Source: Candidatus Omnitrophota bacterium
GTDB lineage: Bacteria > Omnitrophota > Gorgyraeia > Aquiviventales > Aquiviventaceae
Reading direction: 5' to 3'
Assembly: GCA_016198905.1 (NCBI GenBank)
Contig: JACQHR010000034.1
Span: forward strand, 1 to 36,868
Length of the DNA: 36,868 nt
The notes below the pieces were generated by a model, which was not told the origin of the DNA, did not search any database, and saw only the letters and a list, made by a program, of their open reading frames with translations. Made by a program: the position numbers and the translations under genes. Shown one piece after another: positions 14,524 to 22,547 of the stretch (positions are counted from its first letter, which is position 1; the number at the start of each line of letters is the position of its first letter).

Positions 14524-16491
14524 ATGGCCAACACACCGACCTTTGATTTTTCCGAACCGCCGTCCGCGCGCGTCACGGTCGTCGATCGCGGCAATCTCCA
14601 CCGCGTGCTCAACGCGCCGCAGCTCTACGCCATCGGCTACGGAGACGTCGGCTCCTCCATTTACTACGCGCTCGGCGTCACGACCCTCTATGCGATGGGG
14701 GCCGTGCCGCTCGCCCTGGCCCTCGCTGGGATTGTCTTCATCTGCACCGTGTTAACCTACACGGAGCTCTCCGCGGCGATGCCGGAGTCCGGGGGCTCAT
14801 GCAGCTTTGCGCGGCACGCCTTCAATGACCTCGTGTCCTTCATCGCGGGCTGGGCGCTGTTGCTCGACTACATCGTCACTATCGCGATTTCCGCGTATTC
14901 CATCGGCCCGTACTTAGGCCACTTCATCCCTGCGCTGAAAGCGGGCATCGGCAACGTGCCCTTTACGCTGATCATCCTGGCGGTGCTGCTTGGGGTCAAC
15001 GTCCTCGGGGTGAAAGAATCGACCAGAATTTCGCTGCTGTTGTGCGTTTTTGATATCGCCACCCAGCTGACCATCATCGTCCTCGGTCTTATCTTCGTGA
15101 TGGAGATCCTGCACCCGGCGCAGTTTGTGCACCACCTGCAGATGCTCTGGGTGGGGATGGAGATTGGTGCGAAGGACGTCACCTGGTCGCCGACGTGGCC
15201 CCAATTCATGAAGGGGGTCGGGATGGCGATGGTGGCCTACATCGGCATCGAGTCCATCTCGCAGCTGGCAGGCGAGGCGCGGCATCCTAACCGCACCATC
15301 CCGCGGGCCATGATAACTACGATGGTCACTCTGATCGTGCTCTATTTCGGCATCTCCTGCATCGCGCTCTCCGCGCTGAGCCCTGTAGAATTAACCACTG
15401 CCTACCTGGAAGACCCCATCGCCGGCATCGCGGCCTCGATGCCGTTTGGCCCCAAGTACCTGGCTCCTTGGGTCGGGATTCTCGGAGCCACCATCCTGTT
15501 TGTGGCCGCCAATGCAGGCCTCATCGGCGCTTCGCGCCTGACGTTTGCGATGAGCGAGCACTTCACCCTCCCGCGGATTTTCTATACGCTCCATCCGAAG
15601 TTCAAGACACCCTACATTTCGTTGATCGTCTTTACCGTGATTGCCGGCGGCATTGTCACCATCGCCCGGCGTCTCACCCACATCGCGGATCTCTACAACT
15701 TTGGCGCGATGCTCTCCTTCGCACTGGCACACCTCTCGCTGATTGGGTTGCGCGTACGCCAATCGCAGATGGCGCGTCCCTTCAAGATTGGGTGGAACCT
15801 CGACTTTGGGCACTACCAAATTCCGATCACGGCCCTTCTTGGATTGGTGGGAACGGTGGCGGTGTGGATCGACGTGATCCTCACCAAGCCGTCTGGCCGC
15901 AACCTCGGATTTCTGTGGATGGGAGTGGGACTCGTCTCCTATTTCTGGTATCGGCATGCGCAAAAACTGCCGGCGGCTGCCCGCGTCGAGATCGAACGGC
16001 TCAAGATGCCGGAATACCAGCAGGTGCGCGTGAAGAAGATTCTCGTGCCGACGACCGGGGCGCATGCGAACGACATGATCCAATTTGCCGCCCGGCTGGC
16101 GAAGGCGCACGGCGCGGATGTCACCGCCCTGCACGTGATTGAAATTCCTCCCTCGCTGCCGCTCGATACGTTCTTTCCGGAGAAACTCGCCCTGGCCGAT
16201 TCCATCATGGAGCAATCGCAGGCCATCGGCCGTGAATACGAAGTCCCGATTTCAGCCGAGGTCAAGCAGGCGCGGTTTGCCGGCGAGACGATCGTGGAGA
16301 TGGCCCAGGAAGGGCATTACGATCTCATCATTGTCGGAGTCAAGCCCCGCGCGCCTGCCCCGGGTCGCTCCATCTTCGGCACGACCGTGGAATACGTCGT
16401 CCGCAATGCTCCAGGGCGCGTCTGGATCATGACAGGCAAGGATACCCCGACGGCATTCCCAGCCGTCCCACAGACTCCTCCGACCCCGTAG
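14524..16491 (+). CDS. APC-family permease fused to a C-terminal universal stress (UspA) domain
   Basis: A 655-residue inner-membrane protein. Residues about 30-490 hold roughly 12 hydrophobic helices with APC hallmarks: YGDVGSSIYYALGV at the unwound first helix, ESGGSCSFARHAF, and a GIESISQLAGEARHPNRTIPRA loop. Residues about 505-640 are a UspA-like cytosolic domain: VKKILVPTTGAHANDMIQFAARLAKAHGADVTALHVIE, then HYDLIIVGVKPR and GTTVEYVVRNAPGRVWIM, the nucleotide-binding end of the fold. The fusion suggests transport gated by ATP, AMP or a cyclic nucleotide. It begins 41 bases after the second glutamine synthetase and may share its transcript, so an amino acid, amine or cation substrate is possible. 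Confidence 0.85.
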   Translation: MANTPTFDFSEPPSARVTVVDRGNLHRVLNAPQLYAIGYGDVGSSIYYALGVTTLYAMGAVPLALALAGIVFICTVLTYTELSAAMPESGGSCSFARHAFNDLVSFIAGWALLLDYIVTIAISAYSIGPYLGHFIPALKAGIGNVPFTLIILAVLLGVNVLGVKESTRISLLLCVFDIATQLTIIVLGLIFVMEILHPAQFVHHLQMLWVGMEIGAKDVTWSPTWPQFMKGVGMAMVAYIGIESISQLAGEARHPNRTIPRAMITTMVTLIVLYFGISCIALSALSPVELTTAYLEDPIAGIAASMPFGPKYLAPWVGILGATILFVAANAGLIGASRLTFAMSEHFTLPRIFYTLHPKFKTPYISLIVFTVIAGGIVTIARRLTHIADLYNFGAMLSFALAHLSLIGLRVRQSQMARPFKIGWNLDFGHYQIPITALLGLVGTVAVWIDVILTKPSGRNLGFLWMGVGLVSYFWYRHAQKLPAAARVEIERLKMPEYQQVRVKKILVPTTGAHANDMIQFAARLAKAHGADVTALHVIEIPPSLPLDTFFPEKLALADSIMEQSQAIGREYEVPISAEVKQARFAGETIVEMAQEGHYDLIIVGVKPRAPAPGRSIFGTTVEYVVRNAPGRVWIMTGKDTPTAFPAVPQTPPTP

Positions 16492-16522
16492 CACTGACGG
16501 TGAGCCTCGGCGCAGGGGGGGC

Positions 16523-16551
16523 TTGACAAGCTGGCTGTCGGCCGCTAAGAT
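16523..16551 (+). promoter_or_regulatory. Strong sigma-70 promoter for the KimA-like gene
   Basis: TTGACA (16523-16528) and TAAGAT (16546-16551) are separated by exactly 17 bases, close to consensus. The transcript would start near 16558 and carry a leader of about 155 bases before ATG 16715. Confidence 0.75.
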
Positions 16552-16562
16552 GCACCCTCAGT

Positions 16563-16630
16563 GAGCAGGGTTCGCTGCTCGGACAACGAACAATCCCCAC
16601 GACAAATCGCCTGACTACGGCGGTTTTTTT
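16563..16630 (+). terminator. Leader attenuator: hairpin plus terminator-like stem with T-run
   Basis: The leader contains a perfect hairpin, GAGCAG-GGTTCG-CTGCTC (16563-16580), then a short stem CGCC/GGCG (16608-16622) followed by seven Ts (16624-16630). Both lie downstream of the promoter and about 85 bases upstream of the coding start, so the second can act as a leader terminator. I do not recognise a known riboswitch. KimA genes in Bacillus are controlled by a c-di-AMP riboswitch, but that consensus is not seen here. Confidence 0.5.
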
Positions 16631-16714
16631 CTTACCCGCATTTCCCGCTGCCATCATCGAGCTGCGTCGTCTCTTACGGAGCCACAGCAGGAAGCGATTG
16701 GGGAGAAAGGCAGC

Positions 16715-18691
16715 ATGATCAAGCGATTGAAGCGGTGGCTCCTCGGAGCCCCGCGCAACATTCTCGACCCAACGATCTACCACAAGATTTCGTTGGTCGC
16801 CCTCCTGGCTTGGGTCGGGCTTGGGGCGGATGGACTCTCCTCTTCCGCCTACGGTCCTGAGGAAGCCTTCCGCGCCCTTGGACACCATACCTATCTCGCG
16901 GTGGCCCTGACCCTTGCCACGGCATTCACCGTCTTCATCATCTCCTACGCCTACAGTCGTATCATCGAACATTTTCCCTACGGCGGTGGCGGATACGTCG
17001 TCGCCAGCCGATTGCTGGGGCCACGATTTGGCGTCGTCTCAGGCTCGGCCCTGTTGATCGACTACGTCCTGACGATTTCCGTCTCCATCGCCAGCGGGGC
17101 GGATCAGGTCTTCAGCGTGCTGCCACCGGAGGCCGCACGATTCAAGCTGATGGCTGAAGCCGTGGTCATTGGCCTGCTCGTCCTGCTGAATTTACGAGGC
17201 GTGAAAGAGTCGGTGGCCATCCTGACCCCGATCTTTGGGCTCTTCCTCGTGACTCACGCGATCCTCATCTTCGGAGGGATCGGCTCCCACCTCTTCGTCG
17301 TCCCGCAAGTCGCCAGTGACATTCGCGATGGGTTTCAATCCGGCTGGCATCTGCTCGGTCTCTTTGGGATGTTCAACTTGTTCATGCGCGCCTACGCGAT
17401 GGGCGGCGGGACCTACACCGGGATCGAGGCGGTGTCGAATGGGCTGCAGATCATGCGCGAGCCCAAGATTCACACCGGACGTAAGACGATGTTGTACATG
17501 GCGGTGTCACTTGCGATCACGGCCGGCGGCATCTTGCTGTGCTACCTATTGTTTCACGTGATGCCGGAGCCTGGCAAGACGATGAACGCCGTGCTCTTAG
17601 AGCGGTTCGCCGGCGCCTGGAAACCGCTCGGGCTTCCCCTGGGACGCGCATTCGTCATTCTGGCCTTAGCCGCAGAGGCTGGGCTCCTCTTCGTGGCGGC
17701 GCAAGCAGGCTTCATTGATGGACCACGCGTCATGTCCAACATGGCCTTGGATTCGTGGTTGCCGCACAGATTCGCGCAACTCTCCGACCGTCTCACCATG
17801 AAGAATGGCGTGTTCCTGATCGGTGCTGCGTCGCTGGGCACCCTGTTCTATACGCGAGGTAACATCACGATGCTCGTGACCATGTACTCCATCAACGTCT
17901 TCCTCACGTTCTCGCTGACGGAACTGGGGATGTCCCGCTTCTGGATTCGCAAGCGCAAGAAGTTCCCGGAGTGGAAACAGTCCCTGCCCATTCATCTCAT
18001 CGGCTTATGTCTGTGTTCGTCCATTCTGACGGTGGTCATCATTGAGAAGTTCAGACAAGGGGCGTGGATGACGCTCGTGATCACCTCGCTGCTCATCGGC
18101 CTCTGCTTTTGGATCAAACGGCACTACGAGGCGGTCAAAGGTAGTCTCATACAACTCGAAGAGACCATCGAAGCAGCTCCCACTTCAGAGGCGGCACCGG
18201 TACCGCTGCGTCGTCATCTTCCAACCGCTGTCATGTTGGTGGGCCGCTATGGTGGTCTGGGCATCCACGGATTGTTGTCCATTGAGCAGCTTTTCCCCAA
18301 GCACTACAAGAATTTTATTTTCATCTCCATCGGGGTCATTGATGCGGCGGGCATGAAAGGGGTCGAGGAGGTCGAGCGCATCCAAGAGCGCACGAAAGAG
18401 GGACTGGAGCGCTATGTACGGTTAGCGAGAGGGTTGGGGCTGGCGGCCGACTATCGGATGAGCGTCGGCGTCGAAGTGCTCACGGAAGCCGAGAAGCTCT
18501 GCGCTGAGATTGCGAAGGAATTTCCGAAAGCGATGTTCTTTACGAATAAGTTGATCTTCGAAGATGAACGCTGGTTCCAGCGCCTGCTCCATAATGAAAC
18601 CGCCTACCAACTTCAGCGTCGGCTACAGTTCGCCGGCCTGCACAGCATGGTCCTGCCCGTCCGTATCTTCATTCAGCCCCAAGCCGCGTAA
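16715..18691 (+). CDS. KimA-like APC-superfamily potassium importer
   Basis: A 658-residue inner-membrane transporter. The N-terminal helix region ALLAWVGLGADGLSSSAYGPEEAF and YPYGGGGYVVASRLLG-like stretch (PYGGGGYVVASRLLG), followed by SGSALLIDYVLTISVSIASGADQVFS, match the layout of Bacillus KimA, a proton-coupled high-affinity K+ importer. About 12 helices end near residue 475. The remaining 180 residues are cytosolic and KimA-like (MLVGRYGGLGIHGLLSIEQLFPKHYKNFIFISIGVID). A weak purine-rich site precedes ATG 16715. It has its own promoter and an attenuator-like leader. General APC amino-acid transport is the alternative; the potassium assignment rests on family resemblance. Confidence 0.8.
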   Translation: MIKRLKRWLLGAPRNILDPTIYHKISLVALLAWVGLGADGLSSSAYGPEEAFRALGHHTYLAVALTLATAFTVFIISYAYSRIIEHFPYGGGGYVVASRLLGPRFGVVSGSALLIDYVLTISVSIASGADQVFSVLPPEAARFKLMAEAVVIGLLVLLNLRGVKESVAILTPIFGLFLVTHAILIFGGIGSHLFVVPQVASDIRDGFQSGWHLLGLFGMFNLFMRAYAMGGGTYTGIEAVSNGLQIMREPKIHTGRKTMLYMAVSLAITAGGILLCYLLFHVMPEPGKTMNAVLLERFAGAWKPLGLPLGRAFVILALAAEAGLLFVAAQAGFIDGPRVMSNMALDSWLPHRFAQLSDRLTMKNGVFLIGAASLGTLFYTRGNITMLVTMYSINVFLTFSLTELGMSRFWIRKRKKFPEWKQSLPIHLIGLCLCSSILTVVIIEKFRQGAWMTLVITSLLIGLCFWIKRHYEAVKGSLIQLEETIEAAPTSEAAPVPLRRHLPTAVMLVGRYGGLGIHGLLSIEQLFPKHYKNFIFISIGVIDAAGMKGVEEVERIQERTKEGLERYVRLARGLGLAADYRMSVGVEVLTEAEKLCAEIAKEFPKAMFFTNKLIFEDERWFQRLLHNETAYQLQRRLQFAGLHSMVLPVRIFIQPQAA

Positions 18692-18764
18692 CTCACAGAC
18701 ACCCGTCCAACAACGCGCAGTGTCGCTGCATAAGATGTAATATTGCGTAATTTCCTACCTCTTG

Positions 18765-18792
18765 TTGAATTGCGCCTTTCCTCAGGCATACT
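18765..18792 (+). promoter_or_regulatory. Sigma-70-like promoter for the GEMM-controlled gene
   Basis: TTGAAT (18765-18770) and CATACT (18787-18792) are 16 bases apart. Transcription would begin near 18800, just before the riboswitch aptamer at 18813. Confidence 0.5.
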
Positions 18793-18807
18793 CACCCTAG
18801 AGTCTCG

Positions 18808-18906
18808 AGAAAGGCAAACCCACGGTGACGTGGGGGCGCAAAGCCGCGGATCCTTTTCTTCAGGACAGCCGGGTTGCCGAAGACATGGCAACCCGGTTCT
18901 TTTTTA
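18808..18906 (+). promoter_or_regulatory. c-di-GMP-I (GEMM) riboswitch with overlapping intrinsic terminator
   Basis: All hallmarks of the class I c-di-GMP aptamer are present. GGCAAACC starts at 18813. The first hairpin is CCCACG-GTGA-CGTGGG (18819-18834) with a GNRA tetraloop. GCAAAGCCGCGG (18838-18849) and the second hairpin with ATCCT/AGGA arms follow, closed by GCCGGGTTGCCGAA (18868-18881). The 3' aptamer strand CCGGGTTGCC (18869-18878) is also the 5' arm of a perfect 10-bp terminator with GGCAACCCGG (18887-18896) and TTCTTTTTT. Aptamer folding and terminator are therefore mutually exclusive, so ligand binding should permit read-through (an ON switch). The only gene downstream is the secreted protein at 19030. 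Confidence 0.93.
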
Positions 18907-19029
18907 TGTCAGACGAACCAACAGGCGCTACACAGGGAAAGGGGGTGAGACGTGCGCGTCTTGGAGTGACAGGGGTGTGGGGTTCATCTTCCGGGAATCG
19001 GTCTAACCACGAACGCGAGGAGTTCTCCC

Positions 19030-19731
19030 ATGCGCATGAGTCTTCGTCATCTCATGATGATCGTCAGTCTCGGAGTGAGTGTGGTCCCGGCGTCGGTGTG
19101 GGCCGCATGTAACGAAACGCCGCTCTTCTCCAGCGCAAGCACGCAAGATGTTATGAATGAGCCAAAGGTTTTTGTGGTCAGCGCTCGAAAGCCTATTCTT
19201 CCTGGTTGTACGCCGAAGCCGCTGTGGCTAACCGTCGCAGGCCTTGAGGGAGCCGCTGCTAAAGTGATCGTCCCTGACTACAACCCCCCAGGCCAGGTCT
19301 CCGCAACGATCGTGCTCGAACCTGACCGTCCACAGGTGCACTCTGTAGTCTACACGGTGACCGAGGCGGGAAGCCCCGGCAATACCGTCACACTGCCGGT
19401 TCGATACGGGAAGGAGAATGCAACGCCGGTTCTGGGTCCTATCGGTGACTTGACTGTACATCCAGGGCGCATCTTCTCTTTTGCGGTGAGCGTGATGGAC
19501 ACCGATGGCGGTCTTCTGCCGAAAGAAGACGGATTGAGCATCGACGGGTTGCCAGACAGCGCGCGCGTCACGTATAAGCGGTCTACCCCGAACGAGATCG
19601 TTGCTCACGTCGAGATCGTTGCATCAAATTACGACAAGGGCATCCGCCGCGTGGTGATCCGTGGCAAGGATAAAGACGGCGGAATAGTCCTCGGAGAAAT
19701 GCGGCTTAAGATCGCAGCGAAGGGAGAATAA
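19030..19731 (+). CDS. Secreted protein with cadherin/Ig-like domain, c-di-GMP controlled
   Basis: A 233-residue protein of unknown function. GAGGAG precedes ATG 19030 by about seven bases. The signal peptide MRMSLRHLMMIVSLGVSVVPASVWA ends at an AxA-type site. The mature part is beta-rich. The C-terminal half begins TPVLGPIGDLTVHPGRIFSFAVSVMDTDGG, a cadherin/He_PIG-like start that parallels PPVLDPIG and TDPDGD in the subtilase. Two cysteines flank the N-terminal region (AACNETP, PGCTPK) and could form a disulfide. The gene is single, in a leader-controlled transcript, and converges on lpxB. The riboswitch suggests a role in attachment or matrix formation, but this is inferred from context only. 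Confidence 0.75.
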   Translation: MRMSLRHLMMIVSLGVSVVPASVWAACNETPLFSSASTQDVMNEPKVFVVSARKPILPGCTPKPLWLTVAGLEGAAAKVIVPDYNPPGQVSATIVLEPDRPQVHSVVYTVTEAGSPGNTVTLPVRYGKENATPVLGPIGDLTVHPGRIFSFAVSVMDTDGGLLPKEDGLSIDGLPDSARVTYKRSTPNEIVAHVEIVASNYDKGIRRVVIRGKDKDGGIVLGEMRLKIAAKGE

Positions 19732-19765
19732 GAACAGCTTGCTCCGTCGAAACACTCACTCGTGG

Positions 19766-19787
19766 GCCACGGGGCAGGCCCCGTGGC
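19766..19787. terminator. Bidirectional hairpin between convergent genes
   Basis: The 9-bp perfect stem GCCACGGGG/CCCCGTGGC with a CAGG loop lies between the stops of the secreted-protein gene (19731) and lpxB (19789). The position suits a shared terminator, although T-runs are weak on both sides. Confidence 0.6.
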
Positions 19788-19788
19788 G

Positions 19789-20952
19789 TCAGCGGCGATC
19801 ACAAGGGGTGTTTGACGGAGCAATGAGAAGTTCTAGGACGGTGGAAGCGGCGCGGGCGACGGCGCCGGGAGGCCCTAGCGTCTCACGAAGACGCTCGAAC
19901 GCCCGGCGCATCGCAGCACGGCGCTCCTCGTTTCGTAGCAGCGCGACCAGCTCCTGTGCCAGACGCTTCGGCGTCGCGTGATGCTGCACGAACTCAGGCA
20001 CGATGCGTGTGCCGGCGACGACGTTAACCAGCGCGATGTTGGGAATCCGAATGACGGCGCGCGCCGCTAGATACGTCGGCCACGAGGCGCGGTAGACGAC
20101 GACCATCGGCACGCCGCCCAGCGCGGTTTCCAGCGTCGCCGTGCCTGAGGCGACGACCGCCGCATCCATGCACGAGAGCGCCTCGTCGATCGAGCCGTCC
20201 GCAACGTGGACGTCGACCGCGGCATGGGCCAGTGCCGCGTCAAAGATCTCGCGAGGCAATGAGGCGGCTCGGGGCAGGAGAAATTGGACGCCGGGCATGC
20301 GCCGTGCGATACGGCGAGCCGTGGCCAGCATGAGCGGCAGATGTCGATGCACTTCATGCGCGCGCGACCCCGGCAACAATCCCACCGTCCGGCGCCATGG
20401 ATTGAGTCCCGCGCGCCGCAACGCTTCCTCCTTGCTCATCGTTGACGTTGCGCGCTCCACGAGCGGATGGCCCACCCACGTCACCGGAATCCCCTCGCGT
20501 TGGTAGAAGGCTTCCTCGAACTTGAAGAAGACGATCATGCGCTCGACATAGCGGCGCACGAAGCGTAGGCGAAACCGTCCCCACGCCCACAGTTGCGGGC
20601 TGATGTAGTACGCGATCGGAATGCCATAACGCTTCACCAATGGAGCAATGACGGGCAAGTTGAAGTCGCCGAAATCGACGAGGATGGCAAGGGTCGGGCG
20701 CGCGGATTGCAGATGCGCTTCAAGCCGTTGCGCTGCGCGGCGGAAGCGGGCGAGATGCTTCGCGGCGTCGAAGGGTCCGATCGTCGCGGTCGTGGTGAGG
20801 TCATCGAGGAGTGTTACGCCGGCCCGCTGCAGCGCCGGCCCGCCCAGCGCGGTGAACGTCAGGGACGCATCGCGCGCTTTGAGCGCGGTGACAAGGTGCG
20901 CGGCGTGCGCATCGCCTGACGGATCGCCGGCGACGAGAACGATCGACGCCAT
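19789..20952 (-). CDS. lpxB: Lipid-A-disaccharide synthase LpxB
   Basis: A 387-residue GT19 glycosyltransferase that joins UDP-2,3-diacylglucosamine and lipid X into the lipid A disaccharide at the inner membrane. VLVAGDPSGDAHAAHLV matches the N-terminal LpxB signature (usually GExSGD). LVDFGDFNLPV, AYYISPQLWAWGRFR and GHPLVE are diagnostic, as is LLPGSRAHEVHRHLP, and the C-terminal GTATLETALGGVPMVVVYRAS donor-binding segment is intact. Length is normal. It starts two bases after the stop of the 173-residue gene, with which it forms an operon also containing the Gfo/Idh gene. It establishes the Gram-negative envelope. Confidence 0.95.
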   Translation of the reverse strand: MASIVLVAGDPSGDAHAAHLVTALKARDASLTFTALGGPALQRAGVTLLDDLTTTATIGPFDAAKHLARFRRAAQRLEAHLQSARPTLAILVDFGDFNLPVIAPLVKRYGIPIAYYISPQLWAWGRFRLRFVRRYVERMIVFFKFEEAFYQREGIPVTWVGHPLVERATSTMSKEEALRRAGLNPWRRTVGLLPGSRAHEVHRHLPLMLATARRIARRMPGVQFLLPRAASLPREIFDAALAHAAVDVHVADGSIDEALSCMDAAVVASGTATLETALGGVPMVVVYRASWPTYLAARAVIRIPNIALVNVVAGTRIVPEFVQHHATPKRLAQELVALLRNEERRAAMRRAFERLRETLGPPGAVARAASTVLELLIAPSNTPCDRR

Positions 20953-20953
20953 A

Positions 20954-21475
20954 CTAGCGAGGTTTCTTTTTCGACTTCCGATCGGCTGGCGGTTGGATGG
21001 TAGGAGCCGGAGACGGCGGAAGCGCGGATTGCGCTTGGAGGGTGGTCAGGTCCTGCACCGTGATGCGGCTGCCTTCGATGAGCAACGGCTCCCCGAGATT
21101 TGAGAACGAGATTGTCGGATGATCCAGCCCGGCGACGAGCACATGACCCAGCGTCGCCACTTGCACGGCGCGATCGACCGTCTCCTGAAACGTGGCCGGG
21201 TGTGGTAAGCGATTCGGATCAGGTGTCACAGTCCACTGCGCGACGCGCACCGGCAATTGGCGGACGATCACGCGCAGCGTGCGCCACTCGCGCGCCGGAT
21301 CATCCTCCGGCGCCGTCGGGATGTCAAACGAGAGCGCTCCGGTCAACAGCAGCGAGAGCGTATCTTCTTTGACCTCCACATCGGTGACTGTCCCCTCGAG
21401 TTGCAGCCCACCTTTCGCCAACGCGGCAGTCGCGAAGACCAAGCAGAAGAGACCCACGAGCGAGGCGCGTTTCAT
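20954..21475 (-). CDS. Small secreted protein of unknown function in the lpxB operon
   Basis: A 173-residue protein with signal peptide MKRASLVGLFCLVFATAALA. The mature part begins KGGLQLEGTVTDVEVKEDTLSLLLTG, a beta-rich pattern, and has a middle region with RTLRVIVRQLPVRVAQWTVTPDP. It ends in a proline-rich, strongly basic tail (PPADRKSKKKPR). I do not recognise a family. Its start overlaps the stop of the Gfo/Idh gene by four bases (ATGA) and lpxB starts immediately after it, so it is translationally coupled to both. Operon context suggests the envelope; the basic tail could bind anionic surfaces. Confidence 0.7.
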   Translation of the reverse strand: MKRASLVGLFCLVFATAALAKGGLQLEGTVTDVEVKEDTLSLLLTGALSFDIPTAPEDDPAREWRTLRVIVRQLPVRVAQWTVTPDPNRLPHPATFQETVDRAVQVATLGHVLVAGLDHPTISFSNLGEPLLIEGSRITVQDLTTLQAQSALPPSPAPTIQPPADRKSKKKPR

Positions 21476-22437
21476 GAGGCGCGTCCCGATGTTGCGAGCG
21501 TCCGGCGGGTCGTGCGGGCTCTGCGCATCCGCCGCTCGATGCGCAAGGCTAACGCGAGCGCGGCTGTGCCGTCAGCGCCGGAGACGGCAGGCGCACGATG
21601 CGCGGTAATGGCGTGCACGAACGCCGCTAACTCTTCTTGCAGCGGCGGGCGCCGGTTCACCGGCAAGTTGACGCGTTGGATGGTGCTGCCGTCTTTGTGC
21701 GCCAGCTCGACGGTCTGCGCTTTGTAGTCGATCGACAGGTAACTCTCCTCCTGAAAGACGCGAATGCGGCGTATGGACTCATCACTGATGCGGCTGGCGG
21801 TCAGGTTCGCGATGCAGCCGGAGCGAAACGTCACGCGCGCATTGGCGATGTCTTCATTCTTCGACAGCACCGGCACGCCGACCGCGTCAATCCGGCGCAC
21901 CGCCGAGCGCACGAGCAGCAGAATCAGGTCCAGATCGTGAATCATGACGTCCAGCACGACGCTGACATCCGTGCCGCGAAACGGATAGGGTGAAAGTCGG
22001 TGCACTTCGATGAAGCGCGGATGCGTGAGGTACTTCATCGCGGCGTGGATGGCGGCGTTGAAGCGCTCGACGTGTCCGACCTGGAGGACGCAGCGCTTCC
22101 GGGCGGCAGCACGAATGAGGGCATTGGCGTCCGGCAGGGTGGTGGCAATAGGCTTTTCAATCAAGACATGGATGCCATGTGTGAGCAACTCCAACCCGAT
22201 GGCGGCATGCAAGCTGGTTGGCACCGCAAGACTGACGGCATCCACCGATCCAAGCAGCGCGTGATAGTCCTGGTGTTCGGCACAGCCAAGCTCATGGGCC
22301 ACGGTGGCAGCTCGGCGAGCATCCGTGTCGCACACACCCACCAATCGGACACCGGACATCGCGGCATACAGCTGTGCGTGCCGAGCGCCAAGATGGCCGA
22401 CTCCAATAACGCCTACTTGCAGTGGTGGTTGTGGCAT
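21472..22437 (-). CDS. Gfo/Idh/MocA-family oxidoreductase
   Basis: A 321-residue NAD(P)-dependent sugar oxidoreductase. The Rossmann motif VGVIGVGHLGARHAQLY is at the N-terminus, GVCDTDARRAATVAHELG follows, and HVLIEKPIATTLPDA holds the family EKP motif. The C-terminal half has the usual substrate-binding beta-sheet, with DVMIHDLDLILLLV holding the conserved His-Asp. ATG at 22437 starts at this motif; an upstream extension would add 35 residues of no homology. It is first in an operon with the 173-residue protein and lpxB. Gfo/Idh genes often sit next to lpx genes in diverse Gram-negatives, so a nucleotide-sugar step in lipid A or surface glycan synthesis is likely. Confidence 0.88.
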   Translation of the reverse strand: MPQPPLQVGVIGVGHLGARHAQLYAAMSGVRLVGVCDTDARRAATVAHELGCAEHQDYHALLGSVDAVSLAVPTSLHAAIGLELLTHGIHVLIEKPIATTLPDANALIRAAARKRCVLQVGHVERFNAAIHAAMKYLTHPRFIEVHRLSPYPFRGTDVSVVLDVMIHDLDLILLLVRSAVRRIDAVGVPVLSKNEDIANARVTFRSGCIANLTASRISDESIRRIRVFQEESYLSIDYKAQTVELAHKDGSTIQRVNLPVNRRPPLQEELAAFVHAITAHRAPAVSGADGTAALALALRIERRMRRARTTRRTLATSGRAS

Positions 22438-22509
22438 CTCTCGTGTGATCAGGCGTTGCGCAGAGGGGTTGCTCGACGGTAAACGACTCCCTGAGTCTAG
22501 CAGAAGGGC

Positions 22510-22538
22510 TTGTCTGAAGTCAACTCGTGTGGTACCAT
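22510..22538 (+). promoter_or_regulatory. Promoter of msbA, giving a near-leaderless transcript
   Basis: TTGTCT (22510-22515) and TACCAT (22533-22538) are 17 bases apart. The predicted transcription start near 22545 is only about three bases before ATG 22548, and no Shine-Dalgarno is visible upstream of that ATG. Confidence 0.5.
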
Positions 22539-22547
22539 ACACCGTTC

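Noticed and set aside
16558-16714. c-di-AMP (ydaO) riboswitch in the KimA-like leader
   Set aside because: The leader is short and lacks the conserved ydaO core; only an attenuator-like hairpin is supported.
18907-19029. Short frame starting at ATG 18906 after the riboswitch
   Set aside because: It overlaps the true gene in another frame, has no ribosome site and a low-complexity translation.
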